DNA of 40,196 bases from JAXMCI01 sp046349435 (GCA_046349435.1 JAXMCI010000052.1:1-40196), one strand, 5' to 3'. Shown: positions 15,619-24,155, numbered from the stretch's first letter. Made by a program: numbers and translations. The notes: generated by a model not told the origin, from the sequence alone.

Positions 15619-16431
15619 GAGAACCTGGCGCTCGCCCTGCCCGACCGCGGCGGGGGCGGGCCGCTGTCGCCGGCGCCGCTGCTCTCGATCTTCTCCGGCA
15701 TCGACCTCCGGCTCGCGGCGGGCGAGTCGCTCGGCATCGTCGGCGAGAGCGGCTCGGGCAAGACCTCGCTCGGCCGCACCCTGGTGCGGCTCTACCGCCC
15801 GACCGGCGGCCGGCTGCGCTTCGAGGGCCGCGACATCGCCGGCCTGCCCGAGCCGGCGCTGCGGCCGCTGCGCCACCGGCTGCAGTTCATCTTCCAGGAC
15901 CCGCTCTCGGCGCTCAACCCGCGCCGCCGGATCGGCGCCATCCTCGGCCAGGGCTTCCTGCTGCACGGCCGGGCGGCGGACCGGGCCGCGGCGCGGCGGC
16001 TCTCGGCGGCGCTGCTCGAGCGGGTCGGGCTCGCCCCCGCTTTGCTCGACCGCTATCCGCACCAGCTCTCCGGCGGCCAGCGCCAGCGGGTCGGCATCGC
16101 GCGGGCCATCGCGCTCGAGCCGCGGCTGGTGGTGGCCGACGAGATCACCTCGGGCCTCGACGTCTCGACCCAGGCGCAGATCCTGGCGCTGCTGCGCGAG
16201 CTGCGCCGCGACCTCGGGCTGTCGCTGGTCTTCATCAGCCACAACCTCTCGACCGTGCGCATCCTGTGCGACCGGGTGCTGGTGATGCAGCAGGGCAAGG
16301 CGGTCGAGAACGGCCCCTGCGCGGCGCTCTTCGCGGCGCCGCAGCACCCCTATACGCGGCACCTGCTGGCCGCCATCCCGCTGCCCGAGGTCGATCCCGG
16401 CTGGCTCGACCGGCCCGCCGATGCGCGGTAG
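15607..16431 (+). CDS. ABC transporter ATP-binding protein, DppF-like
   Basis: A 274-residue ATPase and partner of the DppD-like subunit. Walker A GESGSGKTS, signature LSGGQRQRVGIARAI, Walker B LVVADEITSGLD, switch histidine in LVFISHNLS. ATG 15607 sits in the last copy of the 16-bp repeat and no normal ribosome-binding site precedes it, so translation probably depends on coupling to the upstream gene. The segment AAPQHPYTRHLLAAIP is the family C-terminal signature. Ends the operon. Confidence 0.92.
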   Translation: MLEAENLALALPDRGGGGPLSPAPLLSIFSGIDLRLAAGESLGIVGESGSGKTSLGRTLVRLYRPTGGRLRFEGRDIAGLPEPALRPLRHRLQFIFQDPLSALNPRRRIGAILGQGFLLHGRAADRAAARRLSAALLERVGLAPALLDRYPHQLSGGQRQRVGIARAIALEPRLVVADEITSGLDVSTQAQILALLRELRRDLGLSLVFISHNLSTVRILCDRVLVMQQGKAVENGPCAALFAAPQHPYTRHLLAAIPLPEVDPGWLDRPADAR

Positions 16432-16437
16432 GGCCGG

Positions 16438-16953
16438 TCAGGAATCGTAGGACACCACCGAGGTGAAGGGCACGGTCAGGCGCGACCGGCCGCCGAGGAA
16501 GGCGAGCTCGATGATGCAGGCGGCGCCGCGCACGTCGGCGCCGACCTTGTGCAGCAGCTGGATCGACGCCTCCAGCGTGCCGCCGGTGGCGAGCAGGTCG
16601 TCGAGCACCACCACGCGCTGCCCCGGGGCGACCGCGTCGGCCTGGATCTCCACCGTGTCGGTGCCGTACTCCAGCGCATATTCGTAGGGGATGGTGGCGC
16701 CGGGCAGCTTGCCGCGCTTGCGCACCATGACGAAGCCGACATCGAGCTCGAGCGCCAGCGGCGCCGCCACCAGGAAGCCGCGCGACTCGATGCCGACGAG
16801 CAGCTCCGGCCGGTGCGGCGCCACCGCCTCGGCCAGGAGGCGCACGGTGGTCCGCCACGCCGCCGCGTTCCGCAGCAGGGTCGAGATGTCGTAGAAGAGG
16901 ATTCCCGGCTTGGGGAAGTCCGGGATCTGGCGGATATGCTCGCGGATCGGCAT
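16438..16953 (-). CDS. apt: Adenine phosphoribosyltransferase
   Basis: A 171-residue enzyme that makes AMP from adenine and PRPP in purine salvage. The N-terminus (HIRQIPDFPKPGILFYDISTLL) matches Apt. The PRPP-binding motif is VVVLDDLLATGGT and the flexible-loop Lys/Arg region is VRKRGKLPGATIPYEYALEYG. Start 16953 was chosen because Apt proteins begin about 10 residues before IPDFPKPG; in-frame extension upstream is non-conserved. It is transcribed away from the Mla operon and its stop is only 6 bases from the stop of the DppF-like gene. Confidence 0.95.
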   Translation of the reverse strand: MPIREHIRQIPDFPKPGILFYDISTLLRNAAAWRTTVRLLAEAVAPHRPELLVGIESRGFLVAAPLALELDVGFVMVRKRGKLPGATIPYEYALEYGTDTVEIQADAVAPGQRVVVLDDLLATGGTLEASIQLLHKVGADVRGAACIIELAFLGGRSRLTVPFTSVVSYDS

Positions 16954-17153
16954 GCGTGTCCCTTCCCGACGCTGCGCGCCTCCCTCGCGGCGCCGGGGCG
17001 GACGACGGGTGGCCGCGCATGCTAGCCGGCCGGCGTCCCCGACACAATTTCGTCGCTCGGCCGCCGGTCGCCCGGTGGTCGCCCGGCCGGCCGCAAATCC
17101 GTCGCCGCCGCCGGCGCTTGCCACTATCATGCGCGGCGCGGAAAGGGGGCCGG

Positions 17154-18290
17154 ATGGCGGCGACGCCCGGGGCGCGGATCGAGAGCAGGCGGCAGGGCGA
17201 CGAGCTCGTCATCGTGGCGGGCGGCGACTGGACGGTCGCCTCGGCCGCGAAGCTCGACGACGGCCTGCGCCGGCTCGGGCTGGATCATGCCCGCAGCGCG
17301 CGCTTCGAGCTCGCCGGCATCGACACCCTGGACAGCGCCGGCGCCTGGCTGATCTGGCGGACCCGCTGCGCCCTCGACCATGCCGGGATCCGCACCAGCC
17401 TGGAGGGGCTGAAGCCGCAGCACGCCCCGCTCCTCGCCAAGGTGACCGAGATCGGCGAGCCGGCGCCGGTGCGGCCGCTGCGGCATTCGCCGCTGGTCGA
17501 CATGCTGGCGCGGATCGGCCGCTCCGTCTTCACCATCGGCCGCCAGGCGCGCCAGCTGATCGGCTTCCTCGGCGCCATCGTGGTGGCGCTGCTGCGCCTG
17601 CTCTACCAGCCGCGGCGGATCCGCTTCACCTCGCTGATCAGCCATCTCGAGCAGGTCGGGCTGAACTGCCTGCCGATCCTCGGGCTGCTTTCCTTCCTGG
17701 TCGGCATCGTGCTCGCCTACCAGGGCGTCGACCAGCTGCGCAAGTTCGGGGCGGAGATCTTCACCGTCAACCTGGTCGGCGTCTCGGTGCTGCGCGAGAT
17801 GGGCATCCTGCTCACCGCGATCATCGTCGCCGGCCGCTCCGGCAGCGCCTTCACCGCCCAGATCGGCACCATGCAGGTCAACGAGGAGGTCGACGCGCTG
17901 CGCACGCTGGGGCTCGACCCCATCGAGGTGCTGGTGCTGCCCCGCGTGCTGGCCCTGATCATCGCCATGCCGCTGCTCACCTTCTTCGCCAACGTCATGG
18001 CGGTCCTCGGCGGCGGGCTGATGGCGATCACCCTGATCGACATCCCGTTCAGCCAGTTCCTGCGGCAGCTCAACGCGGCGGTCAGCCTGTCGACCCTCTG
18101 GGTCGGCATGAGCAAGGCGCCGGTCTTCGCCTTCATCATCGCCATGGTCGGCTGCTTCGAGGGGCTGCAGGTCACCGGCAGCGCCGAGAGCGTCGGCCGC
18201 CTGACCACCCAGTCGGTCGTCGAGTCGATCTTCCTGGTCATCGTCTTCGACGCCGTCTTCTCGATTCTCTTCTCCTATATCGGGTTCTGA
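17154..18290 (+). CDS. mlaE: MlaE-type lipid transport permease with N-terminal STAS domain
   Basis: A 378-residue inner-membrane protein of an MCE/Mla phospholipid transporter. Residues about 1-100 form a STAS-like domain (FELAGIDTLDSAGAWLIWR), here fused to the permease, where E. coli uses the separate MlaB. The permease part has GLLSFLVGIVLAYQGVDQLRKFGAEIF, REMGILLTAIIVAGRSGSAFTAQIGTMQVNEEVDALRTLGLDP (the conserved cytoplasmic loop) and five or so helices. ATG 17154 has a GAAAGGGGG ribosome-binding site. The 146-base gap to the ATPase gene contains palindromic repeat unit D. Confidence 0.92.
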   Translation: MAATPGARIESRRQGDELVIVAGGDWTVASAAKLDDGLRRLGLDHARSARFELAGIDTLDSAGAWLIWRTRCALDHAGIRTSLEGLKPQHAPLLAKVTEIGEPAPVRPLRHSPLVDMLARIGRSVFTIGRQARQLIGFLGAIVVALLRLLYQPRRIRFTSLISHLEQVGLNCLPILGLLSFLVGIVLAYQGVDQLRKFGAEIFTVNLVGVSVLREMGILLTAIIVAGRSGSAFTAQIGTMQVNEEVDALRTLGLDPIEVLVLPRVLALIIAMPLLTFFANVMAVLGGGLMAITLIDIPFSQFLRQLNAAVSLSTLWVGMSKAPVFAFIIAMVGCFEGLQVTGSAESVGRLTTQSVVESIFLVIVFDAVFSILFSYIGF

Positions 18291-18348
18291 GCAGCGATGC
18301 GCCGCACGGGCTCCCTCGCGCCGCACGATGGCAAGGCCGCGCTCCCCC

Positions 18349-18427
18349 TGTCATGGCCGGCCTCGAGCCGGCCATCCAGGCTGCGGCGGCTTCTGGATTG
18401 CCGGGTCGAGCCCGGCAATGACAGGAG
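18349..18427. repeat. Palindromic intergenic repeat, unit D, inside the mla operon
   Basis: TGTCATGGCCGGCCTCGAGC...GGCCATCCAGG is followed by TGGATTGCCGGGTCGAGC and CAATGACAGGAGG. It matches units A-C 9 kb upstream. Its conserved tail ACAGGAGG carries the AGGAGG (18423-18428) that sits 8 bases ahead of the mlaF GTG start. Confidence 0.85.
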
Positions 18428-18436
18428 GGCGGCGCG

Positions 18437-19213
18437 GTGACCGACCCGTCCCCCACCCCGGTGATCACCGTGCGCGGCCTGCAGAACCGCTTCGGGGCGC
18501 AGATCGTGCATGACGGGCTCGACCTCGACGTGCTGCCGGGCGAGGTGCTGGGGGTGGTCGGCGGCTCGGGCACCGGCAAGTCGGTGCTGCTGCGCACCAT
18601 CGTCGGCCTCAACCGGCAGGCCAAGGGCACCATCACCGTGCTCGGCAGCGACACCCGCACCCTCAACGAGCGCGGCTGGCACGAGCTGGAGCGGCAATGG
18701 GGCGTGCTGTTCCAGGGCGGCGCCCTCTTCAGCTCGCTGACCGTGGCGCAGAACATCCAGGTGCCGATGCGCGAGCACACCCGGCTGAGCCCGGCCCTGA
18801 TGGCCGAGCTCACCGCCCTCAAGATCGCCATGGTCGGCCTGCCGCCCGGCGCCGCCGACAAGTACCCGTCCGAGCTCTCCGGCGGCATGAAGAAGCGGGT
18901 CGGGCTGGCCCGGGCGCTGGCGCTCGATCCCGCCATCCTCTTCCTCGACGAGCCGACCGCCGGGCTCGACCCGATCGGCGCCTCGGCCTTCGATTCTCTG
19001 ATCCGCACCCTGCAGCAGAGCCTGGGGCTCACGGTGTTCATGGTGACCCACGATCTGGACAGCCTGAATACGATCTGCGACCGTATCGCGGTGCTGATCG
19101 ACAAGCGGATCAAGGTCGGGACCATGGAAGCGCTGCTCGACGACAGCCATCCATGGATCCGCGAGTACTTCCACGGGCCGCGCGGTCGCGCGGCGCGCCA
19201 CGCCGAGACCTGA
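18437..19213 (+). CDS. mlaF: MlaF-type lipid transport ATPase
   Basis: A 258-residue ATPase. Walker A GGSGTGKSVLLRTIVGL, signature LSGGMKKRVGLARALAL (the MKKR form is typical of Mla/MCE ATPases), Walker B ILFLDEPTAGLDPI, switch His in FMVTHDLDSL. It starts with GTG 18437, preceded by AGGAGG at 8-base spacing; that ribosome-binding site belongs to the repeat element inserted in the operon. Energises retrograde or anterograde phospholipid transport across the periplasm, direction unresolved for this family. Confidence 0.92.
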   Translation: MTDPSPTPVITVRGLQNRFGAQIVHDGLDLDVLPGEVLGVVGGSGTGKSVLLRTIVGLNRQAKGTITVLGSDTRTLNERGWHELERQWGVLFQGGALFSSLTVAQNIQVPMREHTRLSPALMAELTALKIAMVGLPPGAADKYPSELSGGMKKRVGLARALALDPAILFLDEPTAGLDPIGASAFDSLIRTLQQSLGLTVFMVTHDLDSLNTICDRIAVLIDKRIKVGTMEALLDDSHPWIREYFHGPRGRAARHAET

Positions 19214-19216
19214 CGC

Positions 19217-20167
19217 TTGGAAACCCGCGCAGGCTATGTTGCGGTCGGCGGCTTCGTGCTGCTGCTCGTGGTCGGCGTGGTGGCCGCCGTGCTGTGGCTC
19301 GGCAAGTTCACCACCAACCAGGAATTCGCCCATTACGACATCCTGTTCCACGGCGACGTGACCGGGCTGCAGCTGGACGGCCCGGTGCGCTTCCGCGGCA
19401 TCCCGGTCGGCCGCGTCCAGGACATCGGCATCGACGCCGGCCAGGACGCCGTCCGGGTCACCGTCGAGGTCCGGCGCGACACCCCGATCCGCGCCGATTC
19501 CAAGGCCTCCCTGGAGTTCCAGGGCATCACCGGCGTGCTCTACGTGCTGATCAACGGCGGCAGCCCGTCGGCGCCGCTGCTGCCGAAGGCGGCGCGGCAG
19601 CCCTATCCGCAGATCGCGTCCAAGGCCGGCAAGTTCGAGGGCCTCTTCCAGGGGGCGCCCGACCTGATCGCCCACCTCAACGACCTGGTGACCAAGGTCT
19701 CGGCGCTGTTCAGCGACGAGAACCGCACCGCCATCGACAGCACGCTGCTCAACATCGCGACCCTGACCGAGACGCTGACCAAGCAGGGCGGCGGCCTCGA
19801 CAAGCTGCTCACCGACGGCACCGACACGGTCAACAAGATCGGCGTCATGGCGACGGACTTCGACGCGCTGGCCAACGACCTGCGCGGCGAGATCAAGGGG
19901 GCGGGCGGCGATGCCAAGGCGGCCATCGTCGACCTCCGGACGATGACCAAGTCGCTGACCCGGCTGTCCGACCAGCTGAACGGGATGCTCGCCGAGAACC
20001 GGACGCCGATCCACGACTTCACCACCGTCGGCCTCTACGAGACGACGCAGCTGATCACCGACCTGCGGCTGCTCGCCGCCACCCTCTCTCGGGTCACCCA
20101 GCAGTTCGAGCGCGATCCGGCCCGCTTCCTGTTCGGCGACCGGCGCCAGGGCTACGAGGCGCAATAG
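19217..20167 (+). CDS. mlaD: MlaD-type MCE-domain substrate-binding protein
   Basis: A 316-residue protein, probably starting with TTG 19217, three bases after the mlaF stop. One N-terminal membrane anchor (residues about 8-30, VAVGGFVLLLVVGVVAAVLW) is followed by the MCE domain (HYDILFHGDVTGLQLDGPVRFRGIPVGRV...) that forms the lipid-binding hexamer, and then a long helical, Thr/Lys-rich segment. The length beyond the MCE domain exceeds that of E. coli MlaD (about 180 residues) and fits the MlaD/PqiB-related proteins of alphaproteobacteria, where the tail may span the periplasm. Confidence 0.9.
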   Translation: METRAGYVAVGGFVLLLVVGVVAAVLWLGKFTTNQEFAHYDILFHGDVTGLQLDGPVRFRGIPVGRVQDIGIDAGQDAVRVTVEVRRDTPIRADSKASLEFQGITGVLYVLINGGSPSAPLLPKAARQPYPQIASKAGKFEGLFQGAPDLIAHLNDLVTKVSALFSDENRTAIDSTLLNIATLTETLTKQGGGLDKLLTDGTDTVNKIGVMATDFDALANDLRGEIKGAGGDAKAAIVDLRTMTKSLTRLSDQLNGMLAENRTPIHDFTTVGLYETTQLITDLRLLAATLSRVTQQFERDPARFLFGDRRQGYEAQ

Positions 20168-20168
20168 C

Positions 20169-20831
20169 ATGGATCTGGAACGACGGAGGTGGCTCGCCGC
20201 CGGCGCGGCGACGACGCTGGCGCTGGCGACCGGCGGCTGCAGCCTGCTGGCCGCGCTGCCCAAGGTCAACGAGCCGCTCGACCTCTACACGCTGACGCCG
20301 AAGACCACCTTCGACCCCGACCTGCCGCATGTCGACTGGCAGCTGATCGTCGAGCAGCCGGTCGCCGCCGGCGGCCTCGACACCGCCCGCATCGCGCTGC
20401 AGCGCAACCCCTACACCCTGGAGTACTACGCCAAGGCGAGCTGGACCGACAACGCGCCCTCGATGATCCAGACCCTGCTGGTCGCCTCGTTCGAGCGCAG
20501 CGGCAGGATCGTCTCGGTCGGCCGGGAATCGGTCGGCCTCAGGCCCGACTACCTGCTGAAGACCGAGCTGCGCGAGTTCCAGGCCGTCTACTACGACGGC
20601 GACGGCAAGACCCCGAAGGTCGTGGTCCGGATCAACGCCAAGGTGGTCGAGATGCCGGACCGGCGGATCATCGGCAGCAAGACCATCGTGAAGGAAGAGA
20701 AGGCGGCGACCCCCGAGTTCAAGGAGATCATCAACGCCTACGACGTGGCGCTCGGCCGGGCGCTGCGCGAGATCGTCACCTTCACCCTGACCGCGCCGCA
20801 GCACCGCAACCAGCCCTCGGCCGAGCCGTGA
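20169..20831 (+). CDS. ABC-type transport auxiliary lipoprotein of the Mla system
   Basis: A 220-residue lipoprotein; the signal (residues 1-22) ends in TGGC, followed by LLAALPKVNEPLDLYTLTPKTTF, the hallmark start of the auxiliary/PqiC-like lipoproteins that accompany MCE transporters. The body contains the LRPDYLLKTELREFQAVYYDG segment. It is probably an outer-membrane lipoprotein that docks the MCE tunnel. ATG 20169 is one base past the mlaD stop. Its own TGA (20829-20831) overlaps the first GTGA of a 14-bp repeat that leads into the aminotransferase gene. Confidence 0.85.
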   Translation: MDLERRRWLAAGAATTLALATGGCSLLAALPKVNEPLDLYTLTPKTTFDPDLPHVDWQLIVEQPVAAGGLDTARIALQRNPYTLEYYAKASWTDNAPSMIQTLLVASFERSGRIVSVGRESVGLRPDYLLKTELREFQAVYYDGDGKTPKVVVRINAKVVEMPDRRIIGSKTIVKEEKAATPEFKEIINAYDVALGRALREIVTFTLTAPQHRNQPSAEP

Positions 20832-20901
20832 GCGCCAGGCGGTGAGCGCCGGGCAGTGAGCGCCGGGCAGTGAGCGCCGGGCAGTGAGCGCCGGAGGGTG
20901 A
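20828..20901 (+). repeat. 14-bp tandem repeat forming a chain of GTGA-linked minicistrons
   Basis: GTGAGCGCC begins at 20828, 20842, 20856, 20870 and 20884, and the next GTGAGC at 20898 is the likely start of the aminotransferase. The middle unit is GTGAGCGCCGGGCA. Each GTG opens a 5-codon frame (V-S-A-G-Q or variants VSARR, VSAGG) whose TGA overlaps the next GTG. The first GTG overlaps the lipoprotein stop. Substitutions in the first and last copies preserve the chain. Confidence 0.93.
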
Positions 20902-22229
20902 GCCACGTCTTCCACCGCGAGCCGGGGCCGGGGCTGCCGGTCGCGGTCGGCGGCGCGGGCGCCTGGATCGTCGATGCCGAGGGCCGCCGCTATCTCGACG
21001 CCAGCGGCACCGCCGCCGTCTCCTGCCTCGGCCACGACCACCCCAAGGTGGTGGCGGCGATCTGCCGCCAGGCCGAGGCCCTGCCCTTCGCCCATACCGG
21101 CTTCTTCACCACCGAGGCGCTGGAGCGGCTGGCCGACGCGCTGGTGGCGCCGGCGCCCGGCGACCTCGACCGCGTCTTCTTCGTCTCCGGCGGCTCGGAG
21201 GCGACCGAGTCGGCGCTCAAGCTGGCCCGCCAGTACTTCCTGGCGGTCGGCCAGCCGCAGCGCCGCCGCTTCGTCGCCCGCCGCCAGAGCTATCATGGCA
21301 ACACGCTGGGCGCGCTGGCGGTCGGCGGGAATGCGCGGCGGCGCGAGCCCTATGCGCCGCTGCTCATGCCGGCGACCCACATCGCGCCCTGCTACCCCTA
21401 TCGCGACCGGCGCCCGGGCGAGGACGACGCGGCCTACGGCCGGCGCGTCGCCGACGAGCTGGAGGCGGCGCTGCTGGCGCTGGGGCCGGACAGCGTCGCC
21501 GGCTTCATCGCCGAGACGGTGGCCGGCGCCACGCTCGGCGCCGCACCGCCGGTGCCGGGCTACTTCCGGCGGATCCGCGAGATCTGCGACCGCCACGGCG
21601 TGCTGCTGATCCTCGACGAGGTGATGTGCGGCGTCGGCCGCACCGGCAGCTTCTACGCCTGCGAGCAGGAGGGCGTCGCCCCCGACCTGCTGACCATCGC
21701 CAAGGGGCTCGGCGCCGGCTACCAGCCGATCGGCGCGCTGCTCGCCTCGCGCCGCATCTGGGAGGCGGTGAGCCGGGACGGCGGCAGCTTTCAGCACAGC
21801 CACACCTACAGCGGCCACGCCATCGCCTGCGCCGCCGCGCTGGCGGTGGTCACCGCCATCGCCGAGGAGGACCTGCTGCCCCGCGTGGCGCGGCTCGGCG
21901 ACCAGCTGCGCGCCGGCCTGGCGGCGCGGCTCGGCGGCCACCCGCATGTCGGCGACATCCGCGGCCGCGGCCTGCTGCTCGGCCTCGAGCTGGTCGCCGA
22001 CCGGGTGAGCCGGCGGCCGTTCCCGCCGCAGCCGCGGCTCGCCGCCGCGGTGAAGCGCGCCGCGCTCGAGCGGGGGCTGATCTGCTACCCGATGGGCGGC
22101 ACCATCGACGGGCTGCAGGGCGACCACGTCGTCCTGGCACCGCCCTTCGTCACCGCCGAGGCGGAGATCGACCTGATCGTCGACCGCCTCGCGGCGGCGA
22201 TCGACGCGGCGGTGGCGGCGGTCGGCTAG
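20898..22229 (+). CDS. Class III aminotransferase (PLP-dependent)
   Basis: A 443-residue transaminase of the acetylornithine/omega-amino acid group (class III). The PLP lysine is Lys269 in TIAKGLGAGYQPIGALLA, and the aspartate pairing with the pyridine nitrogen is in LLILDEVMCGVGRTG. The amine acceptor is not predictable. GTG 20898 begins the frame, but GGAGG lies immediately next to it, which is too close for a normal ribosome-binding site; the start is therefore probably reached by coupling from the preceding minicistron chain. Whether it works with the Mla transporter is unknown; both may only share transcription. Confidence 0.85.
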   Translation: MSHVFHREPGPGLPVAVGGAGAWIVDAEGRRYLDASGTAAVSCLGHDHPKVVAAICRQAEALPFAHTGFFTTEALERLADALVAPAPGDLDRVFFVSGGSEATESALKLARQYFLAVGQPQRRRFVARRQSYHGNTLGALAVGGNARRREPYAPLLMPATHIAPCYPYRDRRPGEDDAAYGRRVADELEAALLALGPDSVAGFIAETVAGATLGAAPPVPGYFRRIREICDRHGVLLILDEVMCGVGRTGSFYACEQEGVAPDLLTIAKGLGAGYQPIGALLASRRIWEAVSRDGGSFQHSHTYSGHAIACAAALAVVTAIAEEDLLPRVARLGDQLRAGLAARLGGHPHVGDIRGRGLLLGLELVADRVSRRPFPPQPRLAAAVKRAALERGLICYPMGGTIDGLQGDHVVLAPPFVTAEAEIDLIVDRLAAAIDAAVAAVG

Positions 22230-22687
22230 GCCGGCTGCTCCGGCTCCCCCGCCAGCGCCGCCGGCTCCTCGGGCGGGGCCTCGGCCGGGGCCGGCTCGCC
22301 GCCCACCACCTCGCCGAGGCTGCGGCCGAGGTGCCGTGCGTCCTCGGGCGACAGCGCGAACGACCAGGAAGCCGTGGGGCCGACCTGCAGCGACAGCACG
22401 ACCAGCCCGGTCGCCGGCTCCTGCGCCACCCGCCAGGCCGGCTGGTCGAACACCACGCCGGTGATCTGCCACGGCGCGGTGCTCGGCAGCGTGCCGCTCT
22501 TCGCCTCGCCCTCGACCAGCGCCAGCATGCTGCCGAAGGACTGCACGATGTCGCGCAGCTGCCCGGGCGGCAGCACCATCGTCGCCAGCGGCCGCTCGGC
22601 CGGGTCGGAGATGACGAGGGTCACGTCCGCCGAGGCTCCCGAGAGCACCAGCCGCAAGGACCGGTCGGAGCGCGCCTGAGATGCCAT
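22226..22687 (-). CDS. Hypothetical protein with Ala/Glu/Pro-rich tail
   Basis: A 153-residue protein starting at ATG 22687 with GGGAAGGGG just upstream. Residues 1-125 look folded and mostly beta (SLRLVLSGASADVTLVISDP, then VVFDQPAWRVAQEPATGLVVLSLQVG), and the last 30 are low complexity with Pro, Ala and Glu. No known domain is recognised. It is convergent with the aminotransferase gene and overlaps its stop by 4 bases. No signal peptide or membrane segment. Confidence 0.6.
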   Translation of the reverse strand: MASQARSDRSLRLVLSGASADVTLVISDPAERPLATMVLPPGQLRDIVQSFGSMLALVEGEAKSGTLPSTAPWQITGVVFDQPAWRVAQEPATGLVVLSLQVGPTASWSFALSPEDARHLGRSLGEVVGGEPAPAEAPPEEPAALAGEPEQPA

Positions 22688-22818
22688 CAACCCCTTCCCG
22701 CCGTTCGCAAAACGGCATGCGCGAAGCATAGAGGGAGGGGCTGGGCAAGTCGACCGCGCCGACGTGCCGAGCCCTTGATCGACCCGATCGCTTGCAGGGC
22801 TCCGATCGTGCGGCGCGC

Positions 22819-23736
22819 CTATGAACCCTGGGCGAGGCCTGCGATCAGCCGCGTTGTCGCTGCGAGCGCGTCGTCGAAGCTGGGGACCTCACCTGGCTCC
22901 GCAAACGACACCTGTCGCACGAACTCCTCATACTCGCGCGCCCAGAGCGGGTCGCTGCGCAGCCGCTCGAGCATATTGCCGAAGCGCCCCGCGATATCGG
23001 CAGGCGCCCCGCCGGTTCCCCGTCCGGCATCGGCGGCGGCGGCCTGACGGACCAGCGCGCCGAACTGGGGCGATGCTCTGGCCTGTGGCGCGATCGCCGC
23101 AAGATCGTGAAGGTGGCGGATCACCGCCGGGTCGTCGCCCGCTTCGCCGCGCCGCCGCGAGCCGACGCGCCAGGCGAGCGCGCTCAGCTTCTCGGCCGCG
23201 GTCTCGACGGGATCGACGCAGGCAAAGGCCGGGACCTCGGACGTCTCGCCCTTGGCTGCTGCAATCAGGGAACCGATCGGCCGCGCGATCGGCGGCAGCG
23301 CCGGGCTGCCGAACGTCATCTCGATGCGCAGGTGGGGGCGCAGTCCCCGCCCGCTCCCGAAGCCCGTTGGATATGCGAGATCGGCCGAGAAGAACCGGCT
23401 TTCATTGCTCACGGCGGGCCGGCCGGCCAGCTCGAAGTCCGCTGCCGTGAGCGCGCCGAGAATCAGCTCGCGATAGAGGCTGCGCTGCAGGCGCCCCTTC
23501 GCGGCGCTCGGTGCCGGGGGCATCGCGACCTTGAAGTCGATGTCCTCGGAGAAGCGCTTGATGAGCCCCCAGGCCTTGGACAGCGACGTGCCGCCGGAGA
23601 ATGCGAGCCGGACCGGACCGTGGTCCAGTCTCCCGAGCACGCCGATCGCACGCACGACGTGCCAATCCTTCTCGACCAGGCCAGTGTCGGTGCGAAGACG
23701 ACTGGCGACGTCTTCAACGAGGCGCCGGTCCAGCAC
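22819..23736 (-). CDS. AbiEii-like nucleotidyltransferase toxin
   Basis: A 305-residue protein of the AbiEii/AbiGii family (PF08843), the toxin of type IV toxin-antitoxin systems and a member of the polymerase-beta-like nucleotidyltransferases. Motifs in order: DTGLVEKDWHVVRAI, the core LAFSGGTSLSKAWGLIKRFSEDIDFKV (GG.S..K...SEDIDF, with the acidic residues that bind metal), FACVDPVETAAEKLSALAWR, and a later RHLHDLAAI. The start is GTG 23736. It overlaps the antitoxin gene by 23 bases, the normal arrangement. The family toxins transfer nucleotides to tRNA ends or other targets; the target here is unknown. Confidence 0.85.
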   Translation of the reverse strand: MLDRRLVEDVASRLRTDTGLVEKDWHVVRAIGVLGRLDHGPVRLAFSGGTSLSKAWGLIKRFSEDIDFKVAMPPAPSAAKGRLQRSLYRELILGALTAADFELAGRPAVSNESRFFSADLAYPTGFGSGRGLRPHLRIEMTFGSPALPPIARPIGSLIAAAKGETSEVPAFACVDPVETAAEKLSALAWRVGSRRRGEAGDDPAVIRHLHDLAAIAPQARASPQFGALVRQAAAADAGRGTGGAPADIAGRFGNMLERLRSDPLWAREYEEFVRQVSFAEPGEVPSFDDALAATTRLIAGLAQGS

Positions 23737-24136
23737 GCTCGAAGCTCAGGGGGACGCCGTCGTAGCTCAGCTTGCGCCGGACCCGCCGGCGCACGCCGAT
23801 GACGCGACCGGAGGGGACTTGTGTCGTGCGGCCGGCGTCGTAGGCCCGCTCGAGCCTGGTCGGGGTCGTCTTGACGCCGATCCGTCCGAGGGCTTCGGCT
23901 GCCATCTCGCGCAGGCCTTTCGCCGGGGCCGGCCTGCCGTCGAGCAGCGATGGCCGCGTACGGGCATAGAGGCCGTAGCCGAGCCTGGTCAGGCGGCCGG
24001 CCCGCACCAGCCTGTTCAATGCCCGGCCCACCTGGTCGTAGCCGCCGAGATCGCGAAAATCACCCCGCAGGAAGACGTCCCCGCGCTTGCGCGCGATGCG
24101 CTTCCAAAGGCGATCTTCCAGGGTCGGCGGCTTCAT
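23714..24136 (-). CDS. AbiEi-like antitoxin / transcriptional autoregulator (DUF6088-type)
   Basis: A 140-residue protein. ATG 24136 is preferred: AGGA lies 8 bases upstream, whereas ATG 24142 would leave 2 bases. The N-terminal part is helical and Arg-rich with a winged-helix look (RALNRLVRAGRLTRLGYGLYARTRPS), as in the DNA-binding half of AbiEi proteins, and the C-terminal part LERAYDAGRTTQVPSGRVIGV...LSYDGVPLSF resembles the DUF6088 family. It would neutralise or repress the adjacent toxin. The promoter region is AT-rich, unlike neighbouring DNA, which suggests horizontal arrival. Confidence 0.75.
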   Translation of the reverse strand: MKPPTLEDRLWKRIARKRGDVFLRGDFRDLGGYDQVGRALNRLVRAGRLTRLGYGLYARTRPSLLDGRPAPAKGLREMAAEALGRIGVKTTPTRLERAYDAGRTTQVPSGRVIGVRRRVRRKLSYDGVPLSFERAGPAPR

Positions 24137-24155
24137 TGGCATTGTCCTGGCTGAC

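Noticed and set aside
17031..17153. Upstream extensions of mlaE and apt into the divergent region
   Set aside because: Frames are open on both strands but code for Arg/Pro-rich non-conserved residues; family alignments from memory favour starts at 17154 and 16953.
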